Shown piece by piece: positions 43,718 to 53,638 of a DNA stretch of 64,000 bases. How positions within the stretch are numbered: the stretch's first letter is position 1; every line of letters starts with the position of its first letter. The notes under the pieces were generated by a model. The model was not told the DNA's origin, did not search any database, and was given only the letters and a program-made list of their open reading frames with translations. The stretch is from the NCBI GenBank assembly GCA_963741055.1, contig CAVUGU010000005.1, forward strand, positions 62,001-126,000, read 5' to 3'. Made by a program: the position numbers and the translations under genes. Origin of the DNA: Bog-756 sp963741055 (lineage in GTDB: Bacteria > Actinomycetota > Acidimicrobiia > Acidimicrobiales > RAAP-2).

Positions 43718-45080
43718 GTGAAGTTCGGCATCTTCTACGAGCATCAGCTGCCCAGGCCCTGGAGCGAGAGGAGCGAGCTCGAGCTGGTCACCGATGCGCT
43801 CGAGCAGATCGAGCTCGCCGACCGGCTCGGGATCCACTACGTCTGGGAGGTCGAGCACCACTTCCTCGAGGAGTACTCGCACTCGAGCGCGCCGGAGGTG
43901 TTCCTCGCCGCCGCCAGCCAACGCACGACGCGGATCCGGCTCGGCCACGGCATCGTCCAGACCGCTCCCGGCTACAACCATCCGGCGCGGGTGGCCGAAC
44001 GGATCGCCATGCTCGACCTGGTCTCGAACGGGAGGGTCGAGTTCGGCACCGGCGAATCGTCCTCCGAGGCGGAGCTCGGCGGCTTCCACATCGACAAGGC
44101 GCGCAAGCGTGACGCGTGGCTCGAAGGGCTCGAGGTCGCGCTGCGGTGCATGACCGAGACCCCCTTCGGCGGTGTCGAAGGCGAGTTCGTCAGCATGCCG
44201 CCCCGCAACGTGGTTCCGAAGCCGGTGCAGAAGCCGCACCCGCCACTGTGGGTGGCGTGCCAGCCGTCGCGACACCATCCTGCTCGCCGCCGAGAAGGGC
44301 ATCGGCGCGCTCAGCTTTGCTTTCGTCGAACCGGAGGACGCCCGCCACTGGGTCGACGACTACCAACGGGTGCTGGCAGAGCGCTGCGTACCGGTGGGAC
44401 TCGCGGTCAACCCACAGGTCGCCTGTGTGACGCCGATGATGTGCGCGCGCCGCGAGGAGGACGCGCTCGCCCGCGGTCTCGAGGGCGCCAACTTCTTCGG
44501 CTACTCGCTCGCCCACTTCTACGTGTTCGGGGAGCACGTCCCCGCGACCACCGACGTGTGGAAGGAGTTCCTCGAGCGGAGGGACAAGATGGGCTACTCG
44601 CCCGAAGCGGCGCTGGCAGCCGAGCGGGAGGTGCTCGGGGCGAAGGCCGCGGCCGGCGACCGCACCGGTTTGCGGGGTGCGATCGGGACGCCGGACCAGC
44701 TGCGCGAGTTCCTCCGGCGTTACGAAGAGGCGGGCGTCGATCAGCTGATCTTCGTGATGCAGGCAGGGAAGAACCGCCACGAGGACATCATGGAGTCACT
44801 GGAGCTGTTCGGCACCGAGGTCCTTCCCGAGTTCGAGGCGCGCGACGGCGCGGCAGGCAAGGAGAAGGCGGCCCGTCTCGCGGAGGTGGTGGAGCAGGCG
44901 CTCGCACGCCGCCTCCGAGACGACCCGGTGATGGACCCGGCCTACACCATGCAGGCCATCCCGAAGCAGATGGTCGAGGCCGTCGACAGCCAGCCCGCCC
45001 GGGAGTGGCTCGACTCGCTCGCCGACAAGCAGGCCGCCGGGGTGGTCGACGAGGAGTTCCAGCGGCTCATCGACAGCTGA
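43718..45080 (+). CDS. LLM-class flavin-dependent oxidoreductase (one frameshift as sequenced)
   Basis: Luciferase-like monooxygenase fold, FMN- or F420-dependent. The start reads KFGIFYEHQLPRPW, followed by WEVEHHFLEEYSHSSAPEVFLAAA and RVAERIAMLDLVSNGRVEFGTG. After a break near 44268 comes LLAAEKGIGALSFAFVEPED and a long C-terminal region with TPDQLREFLRRYEEAGVDQLIFVMQAGKNRHE. One extra base explains the shift, and the 1363-nt span is one over. The total of about 453 residues is longer than usual because of a C-terminal extension after the barrel. Confidence 0.83.
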
Positions 45081-45172
45081 GCCGGGGGGTGCACCGGTCT
45101 CGCCGGTCTCGCCGGGTGTCGGCCACCGTCGACCGGCGTGGGATCCGTGCCGCCCGGCAATACGCTGGTCGG

Positions 45173-45445
45173 GTGAGCTCCACCCCGCCCTCCTCCGAGA
45201 GCCCCTCGCCCGCCCCCGGCGATGCCGGGTCGGCGACGGTCCGGTTCGCGGTCGAGGGCATGCACTGTGCCTCGTGCACCACCCTGGTCGAGGAATCGCT
45301 CGTCGATCAGGCCGGAGTGGCCTCGGCCTCGGTCGATCTCGACTCGGGTGAGGCCGTGGTCCGTTTCGACCCCGCCGAGGTCGAGGTGGCGGAGCTCTCG
45401 TCGGTCATCGCCGAGGCCGGCTACGCCGCCGCGCCGATCGAATAG
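45173..45445 (+). CDS. HMA-domain copper chaperone
   Basis: Predicted 90-residue heavy-metal-associated domain protein. The metal site is GMHCASCTTLVEESL (CxxC), with the ferredoxin-like fold completed by VASASVDLDSGEAVVRFDPAEV and IAEAGYAAAPI. The N-terminus is Ser/Pro-rich. The GTG at 45173 is preferred. It lies 8 nt upstream of the copper ATPase gene on the same strand, so it probably hands Cu(I) to that pump. Confidence 0.87.
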   Translation: MSSTPPSSESPSPAPGDAGSATVRFAVEGMHCASCTTLVEESLVDQAGVASASVDLDSGEAVVRFDPAEVEVAELSSVIAEAGYAAAPIE

Positions 45446-45453
45446 CCGAGATC

Positions 45454-48135
45454 GTGGTCACCGCCCCCGAAAAGGCGCCCTCGGCCGACACGGCCGAGGA
45501 GCAGCGCTTCGAGACCGCGGAGCTGGAGATCGGCGGGATGCACTGCAGCGCGTGTGCGACCCGCGTGCAGCGCTCGCTCAACCGGCTCCCCGCGGTCGCC
45601 AGCGCGTCGGTCAATCTGGCCACGACCCGGGCCTTCGTCTCCTACGACCCGGCCGCACTGACCACCGAGGCCCTCTGCCACGCGGTCGAGGACACCGGCT
45701 ATCACGCGTGGCCGGTACGAGCCTCGGCGAGCGAAGCGCCAGACCGAGCGTTCGGTCCGCTGGGACCTCCGCGCCGCACTCTCCTGGCCCCTCGCGATCG
45801 CCGCGCTGGTGGTCGCCCTCTCCGCGCCGGAGTCGGCAGCGACCGGATGGACCGTCCTCGCCCTGGCCGTCGCGGTCGAGGTGATCGGGGGCGGACCCTT
45901 CATCGTGAACGCGGTACGGCTGCTGCGCCACCGAGCGACCAGCATGGACACGCTGATCGCGCTCGGCACCCTGTCCGCGCTCGCGGTCAGCGCGGTCGAG
46001 GCGATCGCGCTCGGTGGGCGTCACGTCCACCTCGGGGGCGGCGGAGAGGTGGCAGCACGGCTGCACGGCGTCATGGCGCCGCTCATCGTCGCGATCCTCG
46101 CGTCGGGGCGTGCGATCGAGGCCCGGGCGCGTCGCAGAGCGGCCCAGGCGATGCACTCGCTGCTCGGACTGAGGCCGCCGACCGCGCGGGTCGTGGCCGG
46201 CGAGGACGACGAGGGAGAGCTGGTCGCCCCCGAGAGCGTCCCGGTCGGCGCCCTGGTGCGGGTGCGACCCGGTGAAGCGATCCCCCTCGACGGGACGGTG
46301 GTGTCGGGATGGTCGTCGGTCGACGAGTCGATGCTCACCGGCGAGCCGCTGCCGGTCGACCGCGGACCCGGGAGCGAGGTGACCGGCGGGACTCGCAACG
46401 GAAGCGGTGTCCTCCTCGTGCGGGTCGGTTCGGTCGCGTCCGACTCGGTGCTGGCCCGGCTCCAGCAGCTGGTCGACGACGCGCAGCGGGACAAGCCCCC
46501 GTTGCAGCAGCTGGCCGACCGGATCAGCTCGATCTTCGTGCCGGCGGTGCTCGTCGGCGCCGCGCTCACCTTCCTCATCTGGGCGCTGGCGGTCGGCAAC
46601 CCGGGCAAGGCGGTGCTCGCCGCCCTCGCCGTTCTGCTGGTGGCGTGTCCCTGCGCGATGGGCTTGGCCGCGCCGGTCGCGGTGATGGTCGGTTCGGGAC
46701 GGGCCGCCGCCCTCGGGATCTTCGTGCGGGGCGGGGAGGTCCTCGAACGGCTGGCCAAGGTGGATCGGGTCGCCTTCGACAAGACGGGCACGCTCACCGA
46801 GCACCGCGCCGAGGTGGCCGCGGTCATCGCGGTGCCGGGCGCCACCACTGCAGAGGTCTTCTCGCTCGCGTCCGCGGTCGAAGCCGACAGCGACCACCCG
46901 ATCGCGCTGGCGATCAGGGCGGCCGCACCCCTGGAGGGCCGAGTGGCGACCGGGGTCCGCGCGGTCACCGGATCGGGTGTGGTGGGGACCCTCGACGGCC
47001 ACTGCGTCGAGGTCGGGCGGCCCGAGGCGAACGGGCTTCCCGTCGCGATCGCCGGCGAGGTCGCACGCCGCGAACAGCGCGGTGAGACGGTGGTGGCGGT
47101 CCGTGTCGACGACCAGGTGGTCGGGGCGATCTCGATCACCACGCCGCTCCGACCCGAGGCGGCGCCGGCTGTCTCCCAGCTGCAGGCGATGGGTCTCGAG
47201 CCGATCGTGCTGAGCGGTGACACCGCGCCCGCGGTGCGGGAGGTCGCGTCGGATGGTCGGGATCCCCTCCGGGTCGGCCTACGGCGGGCTCACACCCGAC
47301 GCGAAGGTCGCCGCGCTCGCCTCGCTACGGGAGGGATCGAACTCGGTGCTCATGGTCGGCGACGGGATCAACGACGCACCGGCCCTCGCCGCCGCGGACG
47401 TGGGCTGCGCCATCGGCAGCGGGTCGGAGGCCGCACTCGCCACGAGCGACGCCGCGCTGCTCGGCAACGACCTGTACGGCGTCCCCGCGGCGGTGGCGGT
47501 GGCGGGTTCGACCTACGCGATCATCGTGCAGAACTTCGGGTGGGCGATGGGCTACAACGTGGCCGCGCTCCCCCTCGCCGCGACCGGGCTCCTCGACCCG
47601 TTGGTCGCCGCGGTGGCGATGGGACTCTCGAGCGTGCTGGTCGTCTTCAACAGTCTCCGGCTGGTACGCCTCGGCCGGAACGGCATCGAACACGTGCGGC
47701 CGCCGCGTCTCTCCGGTGGTCGCGGTGTGGTGGCCTCGGTGCTGGCCCCGATCGTGCTCTTCGCCGGACTGGTCGCGGTCAGCCAGGCGGTGTCGCCGGC
47801 GCGGGGCCAGTCACTGCTGCCGACGCTCCCCTCCCTCGAGGTACGGAACCTGTCCGGCCGGGGGCTCGGTCGAGTCGTACTTCGACCCCGGAGGGGTGGG
47901 GGTGAACCAACTCCACCTCATCTTCTCGGGGACCCCGCGCCAGGTCGCCTCGGTCGACCCGGTGGTGAGCGCCAGCGTCGACGGCGGCCCGGCGCAGCGC
48001 CTCCGGCAGCTCCGGGTGGGCGCCGGCCACTTCAGTGAGATCGTCGTCCTGACACCCGGCACCTGGCACTTCTCGGTGACGACCCCCTTCGGCGCTGCGC
48101 CGGTCGCCTTCACCATCGAGCAGAGCGTCCACTGA
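45454..48135 (+). CDS. copper P1B-type ATPase with C-terminal extension (three frameshifts as sequenced)
   Basis: Cu(I)-exporting ATPase, about 892 residues once three single extra bases (near 45733, 47253 and 47866) are removed; the 2682-nt span fits. An HMA domain with GGMHCSACATRV leads. Then come membrane helices, the TGEPLPV loop, the metal motif VACPCAMGLAAPV, the phosphorylation site DKTGTLTE, the SDHPIALA His-Pro motif and VGDGINDAPAL. After the normal last helix pair there is another helix (VVASVLAPIVLFAGLVAVSQ) and about 90 residues resembling YtkA/CopC-type external domains (FDPGGVGVNQLHLIF, VLTPGTWHFSV). The adjacent HMA chaperone supports copper. Confidence 0.85.
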
Positions 48136-48186
48136 GCCGCCCGGCTGCGCGCCGGCGCCGGCGCCGGTCATCGCCCGCCGAACCGG

Positions 48187-48732
48187 TCAGTCGCCCTCCC
48201 AGCAGCCGAGGATGACGTCGGCCACGGTCACCGCCACGTAGACCGAACTGGTGGGTGGCACTCCGAACTGAGCGGGGAGCCGGGTCGGGTCGACGAGGAG
48301 CACCTTCCAGTCCTTGCGCACCACGACCGAGCCGTTGGTCGTCTGGTACGCGCCCTGGCCCAGACCCGGGAGCGACCGGGTCTTGCCGGTCTGCGCGCCG
48401 AAGGAGCCGAAGTAGGCGAGCGTCTGGCCCCAGTCCGACAGCTCCTTGATCGACAGGGTCATCGAGCCGGTCGGGTACTGGTAGGTACAGGCGTAGAGGT
48501 GATCGACCCAGGTGGGGTCGGAGACCGTCGCGGTCTCACCGAGCGCGGAGGCGATCTGCTGGCGCGCCTCGCGCTCACAGGGCTGCTTGGCGATCGCCGA
48601 CGGCGTGGGCCCCGCCGGAAGTGGCGGTTGGGTGGTCGACGGGCTCGAGGCAGCGCTCCCGCCACAGCCGGCTCCGACCACGCCGGCCAACACGCCCGTC
48701 AGCAACAGGGCGACCACGGCACGACGGCTCAC
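48187..48732 (-). CDS. putative lipoprotein
   Basis: Predicted 181-residue exported protein. The signal peptide VVALLLTGVLAGVVGAGC ends in the lipobox VGAGC, and the mature part begins with a Ser/Pro/Thr-rich linker, so it should be lipid-anchored on the outer face of the cytoplasmic membrane. The remainder has two cysteines, EPCERE-like QPCEREARQQIA and LYACTYQYP, and a final Cys near the C-terminus (VILGCWEGD). No family is recognised. The GTG at 48732 gives a normal signal peptide; a TTG further upstream is less likely. Confidence 0.7.
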   Translation of the reverse strand: MSRRAVVALLLTGVLAGVVGAGCGGSAASSPSTTQPPLPAGPTPSAIAKQPCEREARQQIASALGETATVSDPTWVDHLYACTYQYPTGSMTLSIKELSDWGQTLAYFGSFGAQTGKTRSLPGLGQGAYQTTNGSVVVRKDWKVLLVDPTRLPAQFGVPPTSSVYVAVTVADVILGCWEGD

Positions 48733-48919
48733 CCGCCGAGAGTACCAGCGCGACAACGAACTCCCAGGTCAGCAAGGTAAGAGGCGAAGGTGCACCCGGC
48801 ACCGAGGGAAAGTGCTCCGGTCGGAGCGGACGGCGCGGGCGGACGCGGCCCACCGACCGGCGGGCGATACGGTGACCGGGCGCCCGCCCACCCGGTGCCG
48901 GCAAGCGAACGGAGGCTCG

Positions 48920-49597
48920 ATGGAGATCCAAGAGGCGCTCTACACCACCCGAGCGATGCGACGGGTGCGTCCCGACCCGATCCCCCTCGAGGTGCAGGCG
49001 AAGATGATGGACGCCGCCATCCGCGCCCCGTCGGGCGGCAACAGCCAGAACTGGCGCTTCCTCCTCGTCGACGACCACGAAGTGATCTCGCGGCTCGGCC
49101 CCCTCTACCGCGAAGGGTGGGGCGAGCTCGCCAACACGGTGTACCGCGATCGGCTGGCGGCGATGCGCGAGACGCCCGACACCCCCGAGCACGTCCAGAT
49201 GGCCAAGGTGCAGCGGTCTGCGCAGTGGCTTGCCGACCACTTCGAGGAGGTCCCCCTCTTCCTCTTCGGCTTCGTGCAGGGGGACCCGACCGGCGGCTCG
49301 ATCTACCCGGCGGTCTGGAGCGCACAGCTCGCGGCGCGGGCACACGGCGTCGGCAGCTCGATGACCGTCTTGCTCGGGTTCTTCCGCCCGGTCGAATCCT
49401 TCGAGGTCCTCGGCGTCCCCTCCGACGAGGGTTGGATCATGGCGTGCACGGTGAGCTTCGGGTACCCGACCGGTCGGTGGGGGGTCGCGCCGCGCCGCCC
49501 GGTGCAGGAGGTCGCCTACCGCAACGCCTGGGGGTCGCCCGTCGGGTTCACCGTCGACCGCCCGCTGTGGTCTCCCGACGGCGAGTCCAGCTGGTGA
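48920..49597 (+). CDS. nitroreductase family protein
   Basis: FMN-dependent NAD(P)H oxidoreductase of 225 residues. It opens with IQEALYTTRAMRRVRPDPIPLE and has AAIRAPSGGNSQNWRFLLVDD, which binds FMN phosphate. The dimer/flavin region SAQLAARAHGVGSSMTVLLGFF and the C-terminal VSFGYPTGRWGVAPRRPVQEVAYRNAWG (split at GRWGV) complete the fold. Natural substrates of such enzymes vary. The ATG at 48920 has GGAGG 5-9 nt upstream. Confidence 0.9.
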   Translation: MEIQEALYTTRAMRRVRPDPIPLEVQAKMMDAAIRAPSGGNSQNWRFLLVDDHEVISRLGPLYREGWGELANTVYRDRLAAMRETPDTPEHVQMAKVQRSAQWLADHFEEVPLFLFGFVQGDPTGGSIYPAVWSAQLAARAHGVGSSMTVLLGFFRPVESFEVLGVPSDEGWIMACTVSFGYPTGRWGVAPRRPVQEVAYRNAWGSPVGFTVDRPLWSPDGESSW

Positions 49598-49685
49598 GCC
49601 GCTCCGACGGCGCTGCGTGAGCACGTCGCGACTCCCGCCACCCTGTATCTTCTGCGGGGACGCCGTCGTCGCTGCGGCGGCGCAG

Positions 49686-49756
49686 GCGGCTGTAGCTCAA
49701 TGGTAGAGCCTCTGCCTTCCAAGCAGATTACGAGGGTTCGATTCCCTTCAGCCGCT
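49686..49756 (+). tRNA. tRNA-Gly(UCC)
   Basis: Acceptor GCGGCTG / CAGCCGC, D-arm GCTC / GAGC, anticodon stem TCTGC / GCAGA with loop CTTCCAA (anticodon UCC), and T-arm with GGTTCGATTCC. All conserved positions checked are normal. The CCA end is not encoded (CCG follows). Confidence 0.95.
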
Positions 49757-49780
49757 CCGACTCCGCCCTGCAGAGCGCGC

Positions 49781-51431
49781 GTGCGCGTCGCCGGCATCGC
49801 CCGGGTGGTCCTTCCGGTCGCGGCGACGCTGTCGTTCTCCCTCGCGGGCGCCACGGTCGCGGACGCCGCACCCACCACGGTCGCACCCACCACGGTCGCG
49901 ACGACCACGTCCACGACGACCCCGGTGGCGTCACCGTCGTGGAGCGTGTACCACGGCGACCCGGCCGGCACCGGTGCGACCACCTCGATCACCGCGGTGG
50001 ACACCGCGCACCGACAATGGACCTCACCGGTTCTCGACGGCCAGCTCTACGGCCAACCCCTCGTCGCATCGGGAGTGGTCTTCGTCGCGACCGAAGCGGA
50101 CACGGTCTACGCGCTCTCGGCCACGACCGGCGCGGTGGTCTGGTCGAAGACCGTCGGCCAACCGGTCCCGGCCGGCTCGCTCCCCTGTGGCGACATCGCG
50201 CCGACCGTCGGGATCACCGGCACCCCGGTGATCGACCCCGCACGCGGCGAGCTGTTCGTCGTAGCCGACGAGATGACCGGCGGGCACTCGGTCCACGTGC
50301 TGGTCGGTCTCGACTACCGCGACCGGCGCGGTCGAGCTCACCGAGAACGTCGACCCGAACGGCTCGAACCCGTTGGCGCTGCTGCAGCGGACCGGGCTCA
50401 CCCTCGACGACGGACGGGTGGTCTTCGGCTTCGGCGGGAATTACGGCGACTGCTCCACCTACCACGGCTGGGTGGTGTCGGTCGGCGAGGGAGGCGGCTC
50501 CCCGTCCTACTTCGAGGTCGACGCGGGACCGGGCCAGCGGCAAGGTGCGATCTGGATGGGTGGTGCTGCACCCGCGGTCGACGGTGGAGGCGACGTCTGG
50601 GTCAGCTCGGGCAACGGTTCGGTGACCTCGGCCGGAGGCGCTTACGACAACAGCGACGCGGTCCTCGAGCTCTCGCCGACGCTGCAGCTGCTCCAGTTCT
50701 TCGCGCCCACCACCTGGGCGTCGGACAACGCGCGCGATCTCGATCTGTCGATGGAGCCGATCCTCCTCCCCGACGGACAGGTGGCCATCGCCGGCAAGTC
50801 CCGCGCCGTCTACCTGCTCGACGGCGCGCACCTGGGGGGCATCGGGGGCCAGCAGGCCGAGCTCTCCTCTGCGTGCAACGACGACATCGACGGCGGGAGC
50901 GCACAGGTCGGCACCACCCTCTTCCTCCCTTGTCTGAGCGGGATCACCGCGGTCGACGTCGGCGCGTCGCCGCCGTCGCTGCGCCTGGCGTGGTCGAGCT
51001 CGAGTGGCGGCGGACCTCCGATCGCCGCGGCCGGGTTGGTCTGGACTCTCGGACAGGACGGCACGCTCTACGGCCTCGACCCGGCCACCGGGGCGGTCCG
51101 CCAGCAGGCCTCGGTCGGCTCGCCCGCCAACCACTTCCCGACGCCCGGCCTCGGAGCGGGCCTCCTGCTCGCCACCTCCGCGACCCAGGTGGTCGCCTTC
51201 GCCACGACCAGCGCGACCTCCCCCGGGTCGCCGACCACGAGCACGACCGCGCCGCCACACGTCGCCGCCGCACCACCCCACCATCCGGGCACACCTGCAA
51301 GCGGCTTCCCTCCGGCCGCGGTGGCGGGCATCGTCGTGGGTGCCCTCTTGCTCGCCGCCGGATCCACCTGGGCCCTCTACCGGAGGCGGCGGTCGGTGGG
51401 CGAGACCGCTGCCGGCCCGGGCTCGACCTGA
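49781..51431 (+). CDS. membrane-anchored PQQ-like beta-propeller protein (one frameshift as sequenced)
   Basis: Exported protein of about 549 residues after correction. A signal peptide (ARVVLPVAATLSFSLAGA) is followed by a Thr-rich linker, then WSVYHGDPAGTGATT and propeller blades of the PQQ type such as VYALSATTGAVVWSKTVGQ and LYGLDPATGAVRQ. A break near 50322 is repaired by deleting one base to give LDTATGAVELT, matching the LDxxTG blade consensus. A Pro-rich linker precedes a C-terminal helix (AVAGIVVGALLLAAGSTWAL) with an Arg-rich cytoplasmic end. There is no dehydrogenase active site, so it may be structural or scaffolding. The stop overlaps the next start. Confidence 0.78.
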
Positions 51432-52829
51432 TGACCACCGAAACCGACTTCGTCGGTACGTGGCCGCGACCGTGTGCTTGCGGTCCTCTCCCTCGGAGCC
51501 ACGATTCTCTTCGCCGTCGCCGTCGTCGTGTTCGTGGCGCGCCACGCCGGCTACGTCGTCCTCGGAGTGGCCGGCTTCGTGGTCTGTGTCACCGGAGCGT
51601 GGTGGACCCTCACCGAAACCGCCCTCCGTCGTGTCCTCGGGATCTTCGCCGCGCTGGTCGGTGCCGGCGCGGTCGGCTGGGCGATCTTCGGTGCGGCCAG
51701 CGACACCGAGCAGCGGGTGGTCCGTCTCTGCATCGTCGGCGTGGTGTTGATCGTCGCGGTGGTCACCGCGCGGGCGGCGCTGGCCGGCGACATCCGCACC
51801 CTCGCCGGCCGGATCGGACATCCGGTTCCGCCCCCGGTCCGCCCGGTCCTGCTGTGCAACCCGTGGTCGGGGGGCGGCAAGGTCGAACGGTTCGACCTGC
51901 TCTCACTGGCCTCCTCGCTCGGTGTCGAGACCGTCCTGCTCGGACCGGGGCTCGATCTCGAGCAGTTGGCGCGCGACGCGGTGACGCGCGGCGCCGACTG
52001 CCTGGGCATGGCCGGGGGCGACGGCTCCCAGGCCTTGGTGGCCTCCATCGCGGTGGAGGCCGGCCTCCCCTTCGTGTGCGTGTCGGCGGGGACCCGCAAC
52101 CACTTCGCGCTCGACCTCTGTCTCGACCGCGACGACCCTCGCCACACCCTCGACGCCTTCCACGATGCGATCGAAAGGCCGGTCGACTTCGCCACCGTCA
52201 ACGGGCGGTTCTTCGTCAACAACGTCTCGCTCGGCGTCTACGCGACCATCGTCCAACAGGAGGGCTACCGGGAGGCCAAGGCCGAGACGTCGAGGACCCT
52301 CCTCCCCCAGCTGCTCGGCCGGACCGACCAGCCGTTCGACCTCCAGTTCACGACTCCCGACGGGGAGGAGGTCGACGGCGCCTTCCTCGTCCAGGTGTCG
52401 AACAACCCCTACGTCGTCGCGGCCTCGGCCGACCTCTCCCAGCGCCGCCGGCTCGACTCGGGACGGCTCGGCGTCTTCGCGGTGAGCGCGGCCAGCGGGG
52501 CCCAGGCCGCCGACGTGGTGACCCATGCGCTGACCGGGCGCAGCGCCAGGAGCGGACACGCCTTCGAGTTCACCACCGACGAGTTCGAGGTCCGCTCGCG
52601 GTCGGGCAAGGCCTATGTCGGAGTCGACGGGGAGGCGCTCGAGCTCGAGACACCGCTCCGCTTCCGCATCCATCCCCGAGGACTCCGGTTACTGGTCCCG
52701 AAGGGCAACCTCGAACTGGCCGTCCGGCGCGGTGCCCGGGCGGTCAGCCTCGCGGACCTGTTCGCGGTGGTCCGCGGTTCGAGGCCGGCCCGAGGTCAGG
52801 TCGCGAGCTCCTCGCCGCTGGATCCGTAG
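51431..52829 (+). CDS. diacylglycerol kinase-like lipid kinase with N-terminal membrane helices (one frameshift as sequenced)
   Basis: The ATG at 51431 overlaps the stop of the PQQ gene (TGATG). A break near 51471 separates the first 13 residues from the rest. Residues 15-100 contain about four membrane helices (LAVLSLGATILFAVAVVVFV onward). The kinase domain begins VLLCNPWSGGGKVERF and has LGMAGGDGSQALVASIAVE and CVSAGTRNHFALDL, the NAD/DAG-kinase fold with its GGDGS loop. The C-terminal lobe ends YVGVDGEALELETPL. Most DgkB-type kinases are soluble, so the membrane helices are unusual. The lipid substrate is unknown. Confidence 0.8.
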
Positions 52830-53190
52830 GCGATCAGCCCGTAGAGGACCAGCGAGCCGAGGACGACGTAGGTCAGCGACCAGATCGGGTAGTACGGCAT
52901 CCACCAGATCGAGCTGATCACCCAGATCGCCGCGGCCACCACGCCGACCCACCTCGCGACCTGGTTGCCCGAGAGGACACCGAGACCGGAGAGGAACAAG
53001 ATGATCGCGACGACGAGGTATACCCAGCCGTAGGTCTTCAGACTGTGACCGTACAGGGCACCCTCGAAGTCCGAGGGAAGGGTCCCGTGATAGCTGAATG
53101 CCCAGATCGCATCGAAGAACCGCATGACTCCGCCGATGATCAACATGATGCCGGCGAAGGCGATCCAACCACTTCCTCGTCGTCGTTCAT
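52796..53190 (-). CDS. small four-helix membrane protein, DUF7144-like (one frameshift as sequenced)
   Basis: About 131 residues with four predicted membrane helices: WIAFAGIMLIIGGVMRFFDA, YGWVYLVVAIILFLSGLGVL, VGVVAAAIWVISSIWW and LTYVVLGSLVLYGLIAY. The start ATG at 53190 (NDDE) is in another frame; one missing G near 53172 joins it to the membrane part, and the 395-nt span is one short of a multiple of three. Function unknown. The 3' end overlaps the diacylglycerol-kinase-like gene on the opposite strand by 34 nt. Confidence 0.68.
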
Positions 53191-53359
53191 TTCGACCCCC
53201 TTCTTTCTGCTCTTTGTGCGCTTGCCGACGGCAATCGCCTTTGATCCGCGACCGAAAATACCGGGGCGTCTCTTCCGATCGCGGGATGCGCCGTCGCTCG
53301 CTCGACGCGCCGTGCCTGCTCCGGGGCCGTCGGCGCCCGCGGCAAGACCGGTCGAGCTT

Positions 53360-53375
53360 TGTGAACCTGATCACA
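53360..53375. promoter_or_regulatory. CRP/FNR-type operator
   Basis: TGTGA-ACCTGA-TCACA is a perfect match to the TGTGA-N6-TCACA consensus shared by E. coli CRP and mycobacterial CRP. It is about 170 nt from the membrane-protein start and 264 nt from the diguanylate cyclase start, so either gene or both could be the target. Confidence 0.65.
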
Positions 53376-53439
53376 CAGGAGCCCACGCCCACCGGGGTCG
53401 TTGCGTCCCCGTCGTCCACCCGATGGTGCGAACGCTTCG

Positions 53440-53472
53440 ATCGCCGAGCGACCGAGGGGATCGCTCGGCGAT
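53440..53472. repeat. perfect inverted repeat
   Basis: Arms ATCGCCGAGCGA / TCGCTCGGCGAT of 12 bp around a 9-nt loop, about 170 nt upstream of the diguanylate cyclase start. It could be a leader hairpin or a protein-binding site. Confidence 0.5.
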
Positions 53473-53638
53473 GCCCGATTCGCTCGCGGAGGGATGTCGG
53501 ACGGTGACGGCCGATCGTCGAGAACCGCCGTTTCGGGACCCGTCGTCCGCCGGGCGGTTTCCCTCGCTGTGACCTGGATGTTCCGCCGCGAAGTGACCGT
53601 CGGTAAAGAAGCCGTCGGGCGCGGTCGATAACCGGAGT

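Larger units (their letters stand above)
53191..53638. other. divergent intergenic region with regulatory elements
   Basis: This 448-nt gap between the small membrane protein gene and the diguanylate cyclase gene has no convincing gene. It holds a CRP-type palindrome (53360-53375) and a perfect 12-bp hairpin (53440-53472), and should carry promoters for both flanking genes. Confidence 0.6.

Noticed and set aside
3230..47870. The idea that frame breaks reflect loss of one unit from GAGA-type dinucleotides
   Set aside because: Many breaks can be filled by duplicating a GA, but family spacing in rdgB, cysM, the PQQ blade, GNAT and the TetR paralogue comparison fits one extra base better.
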